From assembly GCA_017539645.1 (NCBI GenBank), contig JAFYCM010000074.1, positions 1-64,000 of the forward strand: 64,000 bases of DNA, written 5' to 3'. Under the pieces are notes generated by a model. It was given only the letters and a program-made list of their open reading frames with translations, did not search any database and had not been told where the DNA came from. The stretch is from Bacteroidales bacterium (GTDB lineage: Bacteria > Bacteroidota > Bacteroidia > Bacteroidales > Marinilabiliaceae). Position 1 is the stretch's first letter; each line of letters opens with the position of its first letter. Both the position numbers and the translations under genes were made by a program. This document shows positions 52,577-61,086 of this stretch, one piece after another.

Positions 52577-53836
52577 CTATAGGTCTACTCCCAAACGAAA
52601 ATATACGCCGCGATAATCAAAGTCGCGCAACGACACGAAAACACCATAACGTATTATACCATCGCCGACGAGCGCGTAGCCAATTTCCGAATAGTTATCG
52701 CGGCCTTCAATGCACGCGTGGCGTAGGTAGAGTTCTTCCGTATATCCTAAAATCTGCATCAATTCCAATTGCGTAAGTAGCATTTGTCGGCGCAACCGCA
52801 CATCGCCCGCTGCAAACCACTTGTCTGTACTCATTTCGTACGGCGAATAGGTAAGGAAGCCTTGGAAACCATTTCTGTCCGATATTCCGCACAATCGGTT
52901 CGCCGATTTCTGATGCATCCAATCGGCAAACTTTACATTCTCGTTGTGGCTCTTCATATAACCCAATTGGCAAGTCCACATAAATAAATCGCTGGGGCCG
53001 AATAGAAGTTCCTCCAAAGCATTGTCGCCATCATAACCACCAATTATTTGCGACATTTCGGCAGTCAACTGCGTAAATACGCCAGATTGGTTTGTTACGC
53101 CTAAGCCTTGATTGACGCGCAACGAGACCCAAATGTTTTTATCCCATAGGTCGTATTTGTTTACTTCGAATTGCACATTCGCTTGATTGCGATAGTTACG
53201 TGTACTATCTGTTGGTATGTATCGGGCGCAATCGGGCGTAATAAGTTTATAATTACGCTTAGGATAGAGAATAGAAAAATCCGACACTTGCTTGAGAGGT
53301 CGTGCTTCGTAATACTCTAACGATAGATGGAAATTGGTATCATCATTTATATCGCATCGAACGTTGAATTTGGCAAATCGTCTGTCGTATAGTGATTTAT
53401 GGTTTTTGTGGGCAAGTAGCGCTGATGTTGTGTTTGGCCAAAAACTCACGGCATTTTTGTCATTATAATCCATAAACTCACGACCAACGGACGTATATAT
53501 TCGGTTTGTACTTACACTCAAAATGGGTTGAAATGCACGCTTGATAAACGAATAGCGCGGGCGAAAGCTTATCGCATAGCTCGAATTATTGCTCGTCGTA
53601 TTGAACAGGCTGATTCTTGTGCTTATTTCCGCGCCGGTTTGTGGGTGAAAAATGAGCGTTTTGTCAGTAAGTATATGAAACGATAATACTGATGAGCTCG
53701 ATGGACACACATCGATTGTTTTTATATCGTCTATTTTGTTTCGCAATTCTATGATGCGCGATTGCGCTTGTGCACAACTGCAAATCAGCCACAGCGCTGC
53801 GATAATGAAGAACCTAAAGGGGCTGTACATATACAA
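52577..53836 (-). CDS. Predicted outer-membrane beta-barrel protein
   Basis: A 419-residue exported protein (signal peptide ending CAQAQ). From about residue 75 it shows alternating aromatic-polar strands characteristic of outer-membrane barrels (YAISFRPRYSFIKRAFQPIL, FNVRCDINDDTNFHLSLEYY, YGVFVSLRDFDYRGVYFRLG) and ends VDL. It resembles the barrel part of DUF5686-type proteins of Bacteroidetes but lacks their N-terminal carboxypeptidase-like domain; I cannot name it with confidence. It is convergent with rfbA and downstream of the T9SS-type protein, from which it is separated by a terminator. Confidence 0.65.
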   Translation of the reverse strand: MYMYSPFRFFIIAALWLICSCAQAQSRIIELRNKIDDIKTIDVCPSSSSVLSFHILTDKTLIFHPQTGAEISTRISLFNTTSNNSSYAISFRPRYSFIKRAFQPILSVSTNRIYTSVGREFMDYNDKNAVSFWPNTTSALLAHKNHKSLYDRRFAKFNVRCDINDDTNFHLSLEYYEARPLKQVSDFSILYPKRNYKLITPDCARYIPTDSTRNYRNQANVQFEVNKYDLWDKNIWVSLRVNQGLGVTNQSGVFTQLTAEMSQIIGGYDGDNALEELLFGPSDLFMWTCQLGYMKSHNENVKFADWMHQKSANRLCGISDRNGFQGFLTYSPYEMSTDKWFAAGDVRLRRQMLLTQLELMQILGYTEELYLRHACIEGRDNYSEIGYALVGDGIIRYGVFVSLRDFDYRGVYFRLGVDL

Positions 53837-53865
53837 AATAAAAGCCCACCATAGTGGTGAGCTTT
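53836..53865 (-). terminator. Terminator after the T9SS-type protein gene
   Basis: On the minus strand AAAGCTCACCA, loop CTA, TGGTGGGCTTT (11-bp stem with one G-U), followed by TATTTTG. Confidence 0.85.
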
Positions 53866-53888
53866 ATTGAGAGATTTATCTGTAAATA

Positions 53889-54674
53889 TTATTTCTTGAC
53901 AAACTCAACTTGCTGGTTATCGAAGTTGAGGTAGTATTTGCCCTTCGGCAAACTTGTGATGTTGATGTTGGCATTGAAGCCTTTGAATACTATACCACCG
54001 AATTGGTCGTAAATCTCATACATCGTCTCACCAGAGAATGTGATAGCATCTTTGTTAACCTTGTAGGTGATGGCTGGTGCTGTGACAATCATAACAGCCT
54101 CTTTGGAGTAAACAGAAATTTTCTTGCCATCGGTCTCGTGAACGCGGAACTTGTTGGCGCCAGTGTGAGGGCGAACCTTCACTTCGTAGGTGTTAGGCTG
54201 ATTCTTGCCTTTGCCTCGAATTTCGCTAACGCGAATCCACTTGTTCCATCTGTATTGCTCTATTATATAAGGTATAGCGCCTGTCTCGCCAGTGGTCGAG
54301 AAGGTTAGTACGCCATTCTTTACCGAAACGCTTTCGATCTTCGCTGGGGTTTTCACTTGCAGCGCGTACGCGTTGAGCACCATAGGTACGCAATCATCTT
54401 TGTACTTAATAATTACCGTGACTTCGTCGCCGATAGAGAACCCATAAGTTGATAAGTCGATTTCAAAAGCGCTTGAGTTAATTTCATCAGTAGTGATTGT
54501 GCCGTTTACAGTAACTTCATACGCGCAAAAACCTACACCCGAAGCGGCGAATGGGTTGCGTACATATATATTTTCGCCTTGGTAGGTTCCCTTCACAACC
54601 AAATCTTCTGCCTTGGTTGTAACTGTTGTTGTGAAAGCAAATAACAACAATGCGACACCGAGAATGTGTTTCAT
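53889..54674 (-). CDS. Secreted protein with T9SS-type C-terminal sorting domain
   Basis: A 261-residue exported protein, taken from ATG 54674 (MKHILGVALLLFAF, signal peptide ending TTKA). The longer frame from 54689 adds five residues. The middle is beta-rich, with two or three Ig-like segments. The last 45 residues (YEIYDQFGGIVFKG, then INITSLPKGKYYLNF, ending EFVKK) match the type A sorting domain that directs cargo through the type IX secretion system to the cell surface. No catalytic domain is visible; a structural or adhesive role is possible. It fits with PorX at 5542. Confidence 0.7.
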   Translation of the reverse strand: MKHILGVALLLFAFTTTVTTKAEDLVVKGTYQGENIYVRNPFAASGVGFCAYEVTVNGTITTDEINSSAFEIDLSTYGFSIGDEVTVIIKYKDDCVPMVLNAYALQVKTPAKIESVSVKNGVLTFSTTGETGAIPYIIEQYRWNKWIRVSEIRGKGKNQPNTYEVKVRPHTGANKFRVHETDGKKISVYSKEAVMIVTAPAITYKVNKDAITFSGETMYEIYDQFGGIVFKGFNANINITSLPKGKYYLNFDNQQVEFVKK

Positions 54675-54754
54675 ATAAAAACCTTGCATGTTGACTGCAA
54701 TTATAGTAATAAGTTAACTAACAGACAATTTTTTTGTCATAAATCAATTAACCT

Positions 54755-56575
54755 TTATTTACATTCTCTCCAAAGGCCGTCTTTACGTATGATTTCTTCG
54801 AGCTTTTCTATGGCATCTTCCTCAGAAAGTGAGCGGCTGACGAGTTCTTTGCCACGGTAGAGTGAAATCTTGTCGCGACCAGCGCCTACATATCCATAGT
54901 CGGCATCAGCCATTTCGCCAATACCATTAACTATGCAGCCCATAATGCCAATTTTCAAACCACGTAGGTGCCCGAATTTCTCTTTTATGGTGGCAGCCGT
55001 CTTCTGCAAATCGTAGAGCGTGCGACCGCAGCCAGGACACGAAATGAATTCAGCTTTGTTGAAACGCGAGCGTGTTGCTTGCATTATAGAGAATGTGGTA
55101 TCTACGACATCTTTTTCTGGCAAACTGAAGTTGCTGAGCATCAATCCGTCAATTAATCCGTCGATGAGTAACAAACCTGCATCGGCTGCGGCTTTGAGTT
55201 GGAATGTAGCCAAGTCTTTGTCGTCGTAGCGAAGCCAAGGAATTACGGGCGCGTTGATATTGTTGGCGTTGAGCTTAAGTATGAATGCCCGGAGTTCCGC
55301 CGTAGGATTGGTCGTCTCAGGTTTTGCAATAATTACTACGTTGCTCTTCTGCAATACCGTAATTAATTCGCTGTCGATGTTCGCAGTTTGTATAAGTACA
55401 AAAACATCGTTGGCAGAGCCCTTCTCAATCAGTTGGCGGGCGGAGATGAGGTGCAGCGAGTCGGCATCGCAGTTGTCTGTAATCACAGGTTTGCCATCCG
55501 CATAATTATCGTTGCAGAAGACGATGTCGGCATCGAAACGCTCGGGCTTTTTGCGCGCCGTAGCGTCGGCTATCACTGCAATCTGGTTGTTGCCGCCGAT
55601 GTTAAGCACCGCCTTGCTCTCGCGACGGCGATATTCGTATGGCGAATAGCTATCATCGCTGACGCTCTCTATAGTAGCATGTGTGGCTTTCGAAGTTGTG
55701 TAGTCGACGAGTTGCTGAGCTACAGGAACTTCCGCTTCGGGCGCTTCGGTGAGCGATACGCGAATGGTGTCGCCAATGCCATCGATGAGTAGCGCACCAA
55801 TACCCGCAGCTGATTTTATGCGGCCTTCGGCATCGGAACCAGCTTCCGTCACGCCAAGATGAAGCGGATAGAAATGTCCGCGCTCGAGCATAGTGGCAGC
55901 AAGCAGACGAACGGTCTGAACCATCACGCGAGTGTTGCTCGACTTTATACTTATAACTATGTCTGTAAAATTCAGCGATTCAAACACATCGAGGTATTCG
56001 GTGCACGAAGCAACCATGCCTTGCGCGGTGTCGCCAAAACGTGCCATGATTCTGTCGGAAAGCGAACCATGATTGACGCCAATGCGGATAGAAGTCTCGT
56101 TCTGGCGACAAATATCCACCAACGGACTGAGTTTCTCGCGAAGGATGCCGTACCACTCTTCGTCGGAAATTTTGTCGGCATCTACATTGAAGCGTTTAGC
56201 TTCGCCAGTGAAGTTGCCTGGGTTGATGCGCACTTTGTCGGCGTAGTGAGCGGCGGTCATTGCGGCAGCCGGGTTGAAGTGTACGTCGGCAACTATTGGT
56301 GCGGTATAGCCTTCGTTGCGTAAGTCGGCTATTATGTTTTTCAAATTCTCGGCTTCGCGCTGTCCTTGCGTGGTGAGGCGCACAAGGTCTGCTCCAGCTT
56401 CAATGATGCTCTTGCATTGAGCCACAGAAGCTTGAGTGTCGTTGGTGTCGGTAGTGGTCATCGACTGAATGCGAATGGGATTGTTGCCACCCAAAGGCAG
56501 TTCGCCTATTTGAACCTCGACAGATGGAATGCGCTCGTATTTGAAAAGCGAGAGACAAAATTTCTTACAACTCAT
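54755..56575 (-). CDS. ispG: 4-hydroxy-3-methylbut-2-enyl diphosphate synthase (long form)
   Basis: Iron-sulfur enzyme of the MEP isoprenoid pathway; it turns MEcPP into HMBPP. The 606-residue protein is the long form found in Bacteroidetes, Chlamydiae and plants, with an extra domain between the TIM barrel (NPIRIQSMTTTDTND near the start) and the reductase-like C-terminal domain. The [4Fe-4S] ligands are in EFISCPGCGRTLYDL (two cysteines) and GIMGCIVNGIGEMADADYG (third cysteine), with the downstream Glu. The start at ATG 56575 fits a -7 element 20 bases upstream. It is divergent from the GSCFA gene. Confidence 0.96.
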   Translation of the reverse strand: MSCKKFCLSLFKYERIPSVEVQIGELPLGGNNPIRIQSMTTTDTNDTQASVAQCKSIIEAGADLVRLTTQGQREAENLKNIIADLRNEGYTAPIVADVHFNPAAAMTAAHYADKVRINPGNFTGEAKRFNVDADKISDEEWYGILREKLSPLVDICRQNETSIRIGVNHGSLSDRIMARFGDTAQGMVASCTEYLDVFESLNFTDIVISIKSSNTRVMVQTVRLLAATMLERGHFYPLHLGVTEAGSDAEGRIKSAAGIGALLIDGIGDTIRVSLTEAPEAEVPVAQQLVDYTTSKATHATIESVSDDSYSPYEYRRRESKAVLNIGGNNQIAVIADATARKKPERFDADIVFCNDNYADGKPVITDNCDADSLHLISARQLIEKGSANDVFVLIQTANIDSELITVLQKSNVVIIAKPETTNPTAELRAFILKLNANNINAPVIPWLRYDDKDLATFQLKAAADAGLLLIDGLIDGLMLSNFSLPEKDVVDTTFSIMQATRSRFNKAEFISCPGCGRTLYDLQKTAATIKEKFGHLRGLKIGIMGCIVNGIGEMADADYGYVGAGRDKISLYRGKELVSRSLSEEDAIEKLEEIIRKDGLWRECK

Positions 56576-56594
56576 AATATGCCTTTTATGTTCG

Positions 56595-56602
56595 CAAATT
56601 TA
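56595..56602 (-). promoter_or_regulatory. ispG promoter (-7 element)
   Basis: Minus-strand TAAATTTG followed by C, a perfect TAnnTTTG match, 20 bases upstream of ispG. Confidence 0.6.
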
Positions 56603-56651
56603 TGTGCTTTTTTAGTTATCTGTATTAGCATCTACAAACTCCCATTTCATC

Positions 56652-56659
56652 TAACTTTG
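56652..56659 (+). promoter_or_regulatory. Promoter of the GSCFA gene (-7 element)
   Basis: TAACTTTG at 56652-56659 is a perfect TAnnTTTG match, 24 bases before the ATG. With the ispG site it makes a divergent promoter region of 107 bases. Confidence 0.6.
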
Positions 56660-56682
56660 TATAAACAATTAATCAGCAGACT

Positions 56683-57684
56683 ATGGAACAACAGACTTTT
56701 CGCACCACTATATCTATCAAACCTGCGCAAGTGAAGTTTGATGTCGGCGATTCGCTATTTTCAATAGGATCGTGTTTCGCCGAGGAACTAAATACACTGA
56801 TGAACAATGGATTCTTGCAGGCCTATCAGTCGCCATACGGAACGGTGTATAATCCACAATCGATAGAGTTCCAGATACATAGAATAGTTACGCAAACGCC
56901 AGCAACTGAGGCTGAAATAGTTGAGCGCGATGGATTTTTTGTAAGCCTGATGGCTCATGGTAGTGTTATGGCCGAGACGAAAGAGTCGTTGCTTGCAAAA
57001 CTCGACCAATATACTCAAGAGGCAAATCGTCAGTTGCGAGAGGCTCATTTTGTGCTGATTACGCTCGGTACAGCATACGTATATAATAATATAAGTATGA
57101 ATATGGTTGTGGCGAATTGTCAGAAGCAGAATGCTAAGTTGTTCAATCGATATAGAATCTCGCAGGCAGAGGCTACGGCGTCGTTGCGCAATGTTATTGG
57201 CGATATAAAGTCGATAAATCCTTCGGCACAAATAATATTTACTGTGAGCCCCATTCGCCATTTAGCCGATGGCATGGTGGAGAATACTCTGAGCAAGTCG
57301 ACTCTTCTGCTCTCGGTGGCAGATGTCGTAGATGGCGAGTCGGTGCAATACTTTCCATCGTACGAAATAGTAATGGACGATCTGCGCGACTATCGTTTCT
57401 ATGCATCGGATATGGCTCATCCATCGCCAGAAGCTGTTAGGTATGTGTATGAACACTTTGCACATACGTATTTCTCCGACAAGACACGCGATTTGGCTCG
57501 CGAAGGAGAAAAAATATCTACCATGCTTCGCCATCGACCATTGACGCCGAACGCAAGTAAATATGCCGAATTCTTAGACAAAGCAAGGGCTCGCATAAAG
57601 GTTTTGGCAAAACAATATTCTCTTTCCGATAGTTATAAACCGATAGCAAATGCCTTTTGCTTGTTAGATAATCTAAGAAGCTAA
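56683..57684 (+). CDS. GSCFA-domain protein
   Basis: A 333-residue protein of the GSCFA family, named after the motif seen here at residues 29-33 (FSIGSCFAEELNTLM). The family belongs to the SGNH/GDSL-like hydrolase group; LITLGTAYVYNN, IFTVSPIRHLADG and ASDMAHPSPEAVRYVYEHF (Asp/His near the end) are the other conserved blocks. The substrate is unknown. No signal peptide is present, so it is cytoplasmic. It has its own promoter and precedes the glycogen operon, with a 158-base gap containing a further promoter, so a shared role is not implied. Confidence 0.85.
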   Translation: MEQQTFRTTISIKPAQVKFDVGDSLFSIGSCFAEELNTLMNNGFLQAYQSPYGTVYNPQSIEFQIHRIVTQTPATEAEIVERDGFFVSLMAHGSVMAETKESLLAKLDQYTQEANRQLREAHFVLITLGTAYVYNNISMNMVVANCQKQNAKLFNRYRISQAEATASLRNVIGDIKSINPSAQIIFTVSPIRHLADGMVENTLSKSTLLLSVADVVDGESVQYFPSYEIVMDDLRDYRFYASDMAHPSPEAVRYVYEHFAHTYFSDKTRDLAREGEKISTMLRHRPLTPNASKYAEFLDKARARIKVLAKQYSLSDSYKPIANAFCLLDNLRS

Positions 57685-57768
57685 GCTTTCTTAGAAAATT
57701 TATGTAACGCGAAAGCGATGTCGGCTTAATGATTTGTAAGAATTATAAAGAAAGGTTAGAAAAAGTAT

Positions 57769-57776
57769 TAATTTTG
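57769..57776 (+). promoter_or_regulatory. Promoter of the glycogen operon (-7 element)
   Basis: TAATTTTG followed by C matches TAnnTTTG, 66 bases before the debranching-enzyme ATG at 57843. It lies downstream of the alternative in-frame start at 57729 and so argues against that start. Confidence 0.6.
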
Positions 57777-57842
57777 CAAATCAAAATAACTAACGGCAAA
57801 ACAGCACTTAATAGACAAACATACCGTAAAGCTTTTACAATT

Positions 57843-59765
57843 ATGAAATATATCCAATTCGACAACTCCAAACTGCCTAATCTTGAGTATTCCTTATTCA
57901 AGGAAATTCTAAGAACAAACCGCGCGGGTGCTTACATGAGCACGTCGATAGTCGGTTGTAATACGCGTAAATATCACGGACTTTTGGTGTGTCCGATAGA
58001 AAAATTTGGCGGTCAGTATGTAATGCTGTCATCACTGCAGTGTACGGTGATTCAGCACGAAAAGTCGTTCAACTTGGGTATACAGCAATATAAAGGCGAG
58101 TATTTCGAGCCGAAAGGTCATAAATATATGTGTGACTATTCGGCCGACCCAACCACCAAGATGACACATCGTGTGGGAGGTGTGGTGCTGTCGCAAGAGT
58201 TTATCTTGTCGCAAAACGAGAATCAAGTTATGATAAAATACACGCTCGAAGATGCTCACTCCGACACTACTTTGCGCTTGAAACCATTCTTGGCATTCAG
58301 AAATATTCACGAACTGACGCAGGAGAACTTCCAAGCACATACGCACTATGGTGTATGCAATGGCGGCGTGTCGTTCTGCCTTTACGACGGTTTCCCTACG
58401 TTATATATGCAGACCTCGAAGAAGGCAGAATTTATATCTATGCCCGATTGGTATCGCGATGTAGAGTATATCAAAGAACGCTATCGTGGCTATGGATATA
58501 GAGAAGATTTGTACGTACCAGGCTACTTCGAATTCCCGATAAAGAAAGGCGAGTCGGTTGTAGTGTCGGCATCGCTCAACGAACAGACGACGAGTACGCT
58601 GAAGGCAAAATTCAGTCGCGAGGTGGCAAAACGTACGCCTAAGAATAGCATGAAGAACTTACTTATAAATGCCGCTCAGCAGTTTGTGCAGCGTCAAGAT
58701 GGCTCTGTTATGCTGAAGGCGGGCTACCACTGGAAAGGTCCGCAAATGCGCGATATGTTCGTGGCTCTTGCAGGTCTTGCTATGTTTCAGGAAGACAAGA
58801 AAGTGTATGCTGAGATTTTCGAATCGGCGCTTCCTAACCTCCGCCGCCTATACATAGACCAAGCAGCGCTTAACTCAACTTCGATAGATGTCCCGCTGTG
58901 GTTCTTCTACTGCATAAACGAGATGGAACGCTATTGCCCCAAGACGATACGCGTGAACGACTATTTCGACTTGATGAGCGACTTGCTCAATCACTATTGG
59001 AATGGCGTTCCGGGCAAGATGCATCGTCAAGACAATGGACTTATATATGCACGCAACGAAGGTCAGCCGCAGACATGGATGAACTCGAAAACCTCATACG
59101 GATTATTGGTTACCCCACGCTATGGATGCGCAGTAGAGGTCAATGCATTGTGGTATAATGCCATTGCAACGACCATAGAAGTGGCTCGCAGCATGAAGAA
59201 GAAAGCCTTTGTGGCCGAGTGGGAGCCGCGTTTGCAGATGATAGGTCAGTCGTTCCTCGACACCTTCTGTACGTCTCATGGTACTTTGTATGATTATGTA
59301 GATGGCGATTACAAGTCGCCTTCTGTTAGACCAAATCAACTCATTGCAGCTGGCTTGAGACACACGCCGCTGAGCCGTGAGCAAAAAAAACAGATTTTGG
59401 AAATATGCACTAAGGAACTTCTGACGCCTCGTGGCATACGTAGTCTCACACCAAAAGACGAAAAGTATGTAGGCGCAATAGAAGGCGATCCCGATCAGCG
59501 CGCACTTGCTATACACCAGGGCACAGCATATCCATGGCTACTCGGTTTCTATGCCGATGTTATGGTAGATGTACATAAGAACAGTGGTATGGCGCAGCTC
59601 CGCAGAATAGTAGAGGACTTCGAGAGCGAGATTCCAGAACACTGCATAGGTACAATATCGGAATGCTACAACGGCAATCCACCGCATCAGGCTAAGGGCG
59701 CTATATCTATGGCGTGGAACGTGGCTGCAGTGCTAAAACTCATGAATATTATAGAATCCAAATAA
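57843..59765 (+). CDS. Glycogen debranching enzyme (GH133-type)
   Basis: A 640-residue cytoplasmic amylo-alpha-1,6-glucosidase. The N-terminal GDE domain begins LEYSLFKEILRTNRAGAYMSTSIVGCNTRKYHGLLV, quoted in pieces: TNRAGAYMSTSIVGCNTRKY is its hallmark. The C-terminal (alpha/alpha)6 domain carries GYHWKGPQMRDMFVALAGL, MHRQDNGLIYARNEGQPQTW and PSVRPNQLIAAGL. The start is ATG 57843 (MKYIQFDNSKLPNLEY); a frame back to 57729 adds unconserved residues and crosses the promoter. It starts an operon with a GT4 glycogen synthase, a GH57 protein and glycogen phosphorylase, an arrangement similar to the BT4303-BT4305 region of Bacteroides thetaiotaomicron as I recall it. Confidence 0.9.
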   Translation: MKYIQFDNSKLPNLEYSLFKEILRTNRAGAYMSTSIVGCNTRKYHGLLVCPIEKFGGQYVMLSSLQCTVIQHEKSFNLGIQQYKGEYFEPKGHKYMCDYSADPTTKMTHRVGGVVLSQEFILSQNENQVMIKYTLEDAHSDTTLRLKPFLAFRNIHELTQENFQAHTHYGVCNGGVSFCLYDGFPTLYMQTSKKAEFISMPDWYRDVEYIKERYRGYGYREDLYVPGYFEFPIKKGESVVVSASLNEQTTSTLKAKFSREVAKRTPKNSMKNLLINAAQQFVQRQDGSVMLKAGYHWKGPQMRDMFVALAGLAMFQEDKKVYAEIFESALPNLRRLYIDQAALNSTSIDVPLWFFYCINEMERYCPKTIRVNDYFDLMSDLLNHYWNGVPGKMHRQDNGLIYARNEGQPQTWMNSKTSYGLLVTPRYGCAVEVNALWYNAIATTIEVARSMKKKAFVAEWEPRLQMIGQSFLDTFCTSHGTLYDYVDGDYKSPSVRPNQLIAAGLRHTPLSREQKKQILEICTKELLTPRGIRSLTPKDEKYVGAIEGDPDQRALAIHQGTAYPWLLGFYADVMVDVHKNSGMAQLRRIVEDFESEIPEHCIGTISECYNGNPPHQAKGAISMAWNVAAVLKLMNIIESK

Positions 59766-59782
59766 AAAAAGAGGTACAAACT

Positions 59783-61075
59783 ATGAGAGTATTAATGTTC
59801 GGATGGGAATTTCCACCGCACATCTCGGGCGGCTTAGGCACAGCGTGCTACGGTCTAACGAGAGGAATGGCTTCGATCCCGGACCTAAAGGTAAAATTCG
59901 TTGTCCCCAAAGCTTTTGGCGACGAGGATAAAAGCAAGGTGGAGACTATCATAGGCGCTAACAACATCTCTGTGCTGAATAGGAAGTTGCGAACGACGCA
60001 CTACAGCCAACTTCTCGACTATATCGAGGTTGACTCGAAGCTTGTTCCCTATGTAGACCCTGAAGATTATTACAGATTGCGTTCGCTTAATGTAGGTGAG
60101 ACATTTCGCTTCTTCCAAACCGACTCGGAAGGCAAATTCCACTTCACAGGTAAGTATGGAACAACGCTGCTTGAAGAGATTCGCAACTACGCTATCATTG
60201 CTAATATGATAGCGCAAGAGAACGATTTTGATGTAATTCACGCACACGACTGGCTCTGCTATCCTGCAGGCATCGCAGCTAAAGAGGCAACAGGCAAACC
60301 GCTTGTTGTGCACGTTCACGCTACCGATTTCGATCGCTCGGGTGGCTCTGTCAATCCTGTAGTTTACGACATCGAGCGTCGTGGTATGCAGGCTGCCGAT
60401 AAGGTTATCACCGTAAGTAATCTTACGCGTAATATAGTTATAGAAAAATACGGCATACCCGCCGAAAAAGTTGTTACCGTATACAATGCGGTAGATCCTC
60501 TAAAGACTCAGAATATTACATATAGCCCGAAAGGCGTCGACGAGAAGATTATCACGTTCCTTGGCCGCATAACTATGCAGAAAGGACCAGAATACTTCAT
60601 TGAGGCGGCCAACAAGGTGCTACAACGCATGGATAACGTGCGATTTGTGATGGCAGGTTCTGGCGATATGATGGAGAAGATGATTCGCCGCGCGGCAAGT
60701 TTGAAGATTACTGACCGTTTCCACTTCACCGGATTCCTCCGCGGACAAGATGTATACTCCATGCTCCACATGTCCGACTTGTACGTAATGCCATCAGTAT
60801 CGGAACCGTTCGGCATTTCGCCACTCGAGGCAATGCAGAGTAACGTGCCAGTGCTCATCTCGCGTCAGTCGGGCGTTTCGGAAATTCTTACATACGCTAT
60901 CAAGACAGACTTCTGGGATATTGATGCTATGGCTGATGCTATGTATGGTGTACTATCGTATCCATCGCTATCGGCATTCTTTGCAAAGCATGGTAAAGAG
61001 GAGGTCGACTCGCTGAAGTGGGAGAACTCTGCTCATAAAATAAAAAAGATTTACGACGAAATTGTGTCCAAGTAA
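59783..61075 (+). CDS. GT4 glycosyltransferase, probable glycogen synthase
   Basis: A 430-residue retaining glycosyltransferase of family GT4 that probably extends glycogen from a nucleotide-glucose donor. The start is ATG 59783 (MRVLMFGWEFPPHISGGLGTA quoted in part); a frame back to 59714 overlaps the debranching gene. The N-terminal Rossmann domain has the substrate-binding GWEFPPHISGGLG and FDVIHAHDWLCYPAG; the C-terminal domain has ITFLGRITMQKGPEYFIEA and the E-x7-E motif EPFGISPLEAM. The operon context with debranching enzyme and phosphorylase supports glycogen. The donor (UDP- or ADP-glucose) cannot be read. Confidence 0.9.
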   Translation: MRVLMFGWEFPPHISGGLGTACYGLTRGMASIPDLKVKFVVPKAFGDEDKSKVETIIGANNISVLNRKLRTTHYSQLLDYIEVDSKLVPYVDPEDYYRLRSLNVGETFRFFQTDSEGKFHFTGKYGTTLLEEIRNYAIIANMIAQENDFDVIHAHDWLCYPAGIAAKEATGKPLVVHVHATDFDRSGGSVNPVVYDIERRGMQAADKVITVSNLTRNIVIEKYGIPAEKVVTVYNAVDPLKTQNITYSPKGVDEKIITFLGRITMQKGPEYFIEAANKVLQRMDNVRFVMAGSGDMMEKMIRRAASLKITDRFHFTGFLRGQDVYSMLHMSDLYVMPSVSEPFGISPLEAMQSNVPVLISRQSGVSEILTYAIKTDFWDIDAMADAMYGVLSYPSLSAFFAKHGKEEVDSLKWENSAHKIKKIYDEIVSK

Positions 61076-61086
61076 AATTTCTGCAC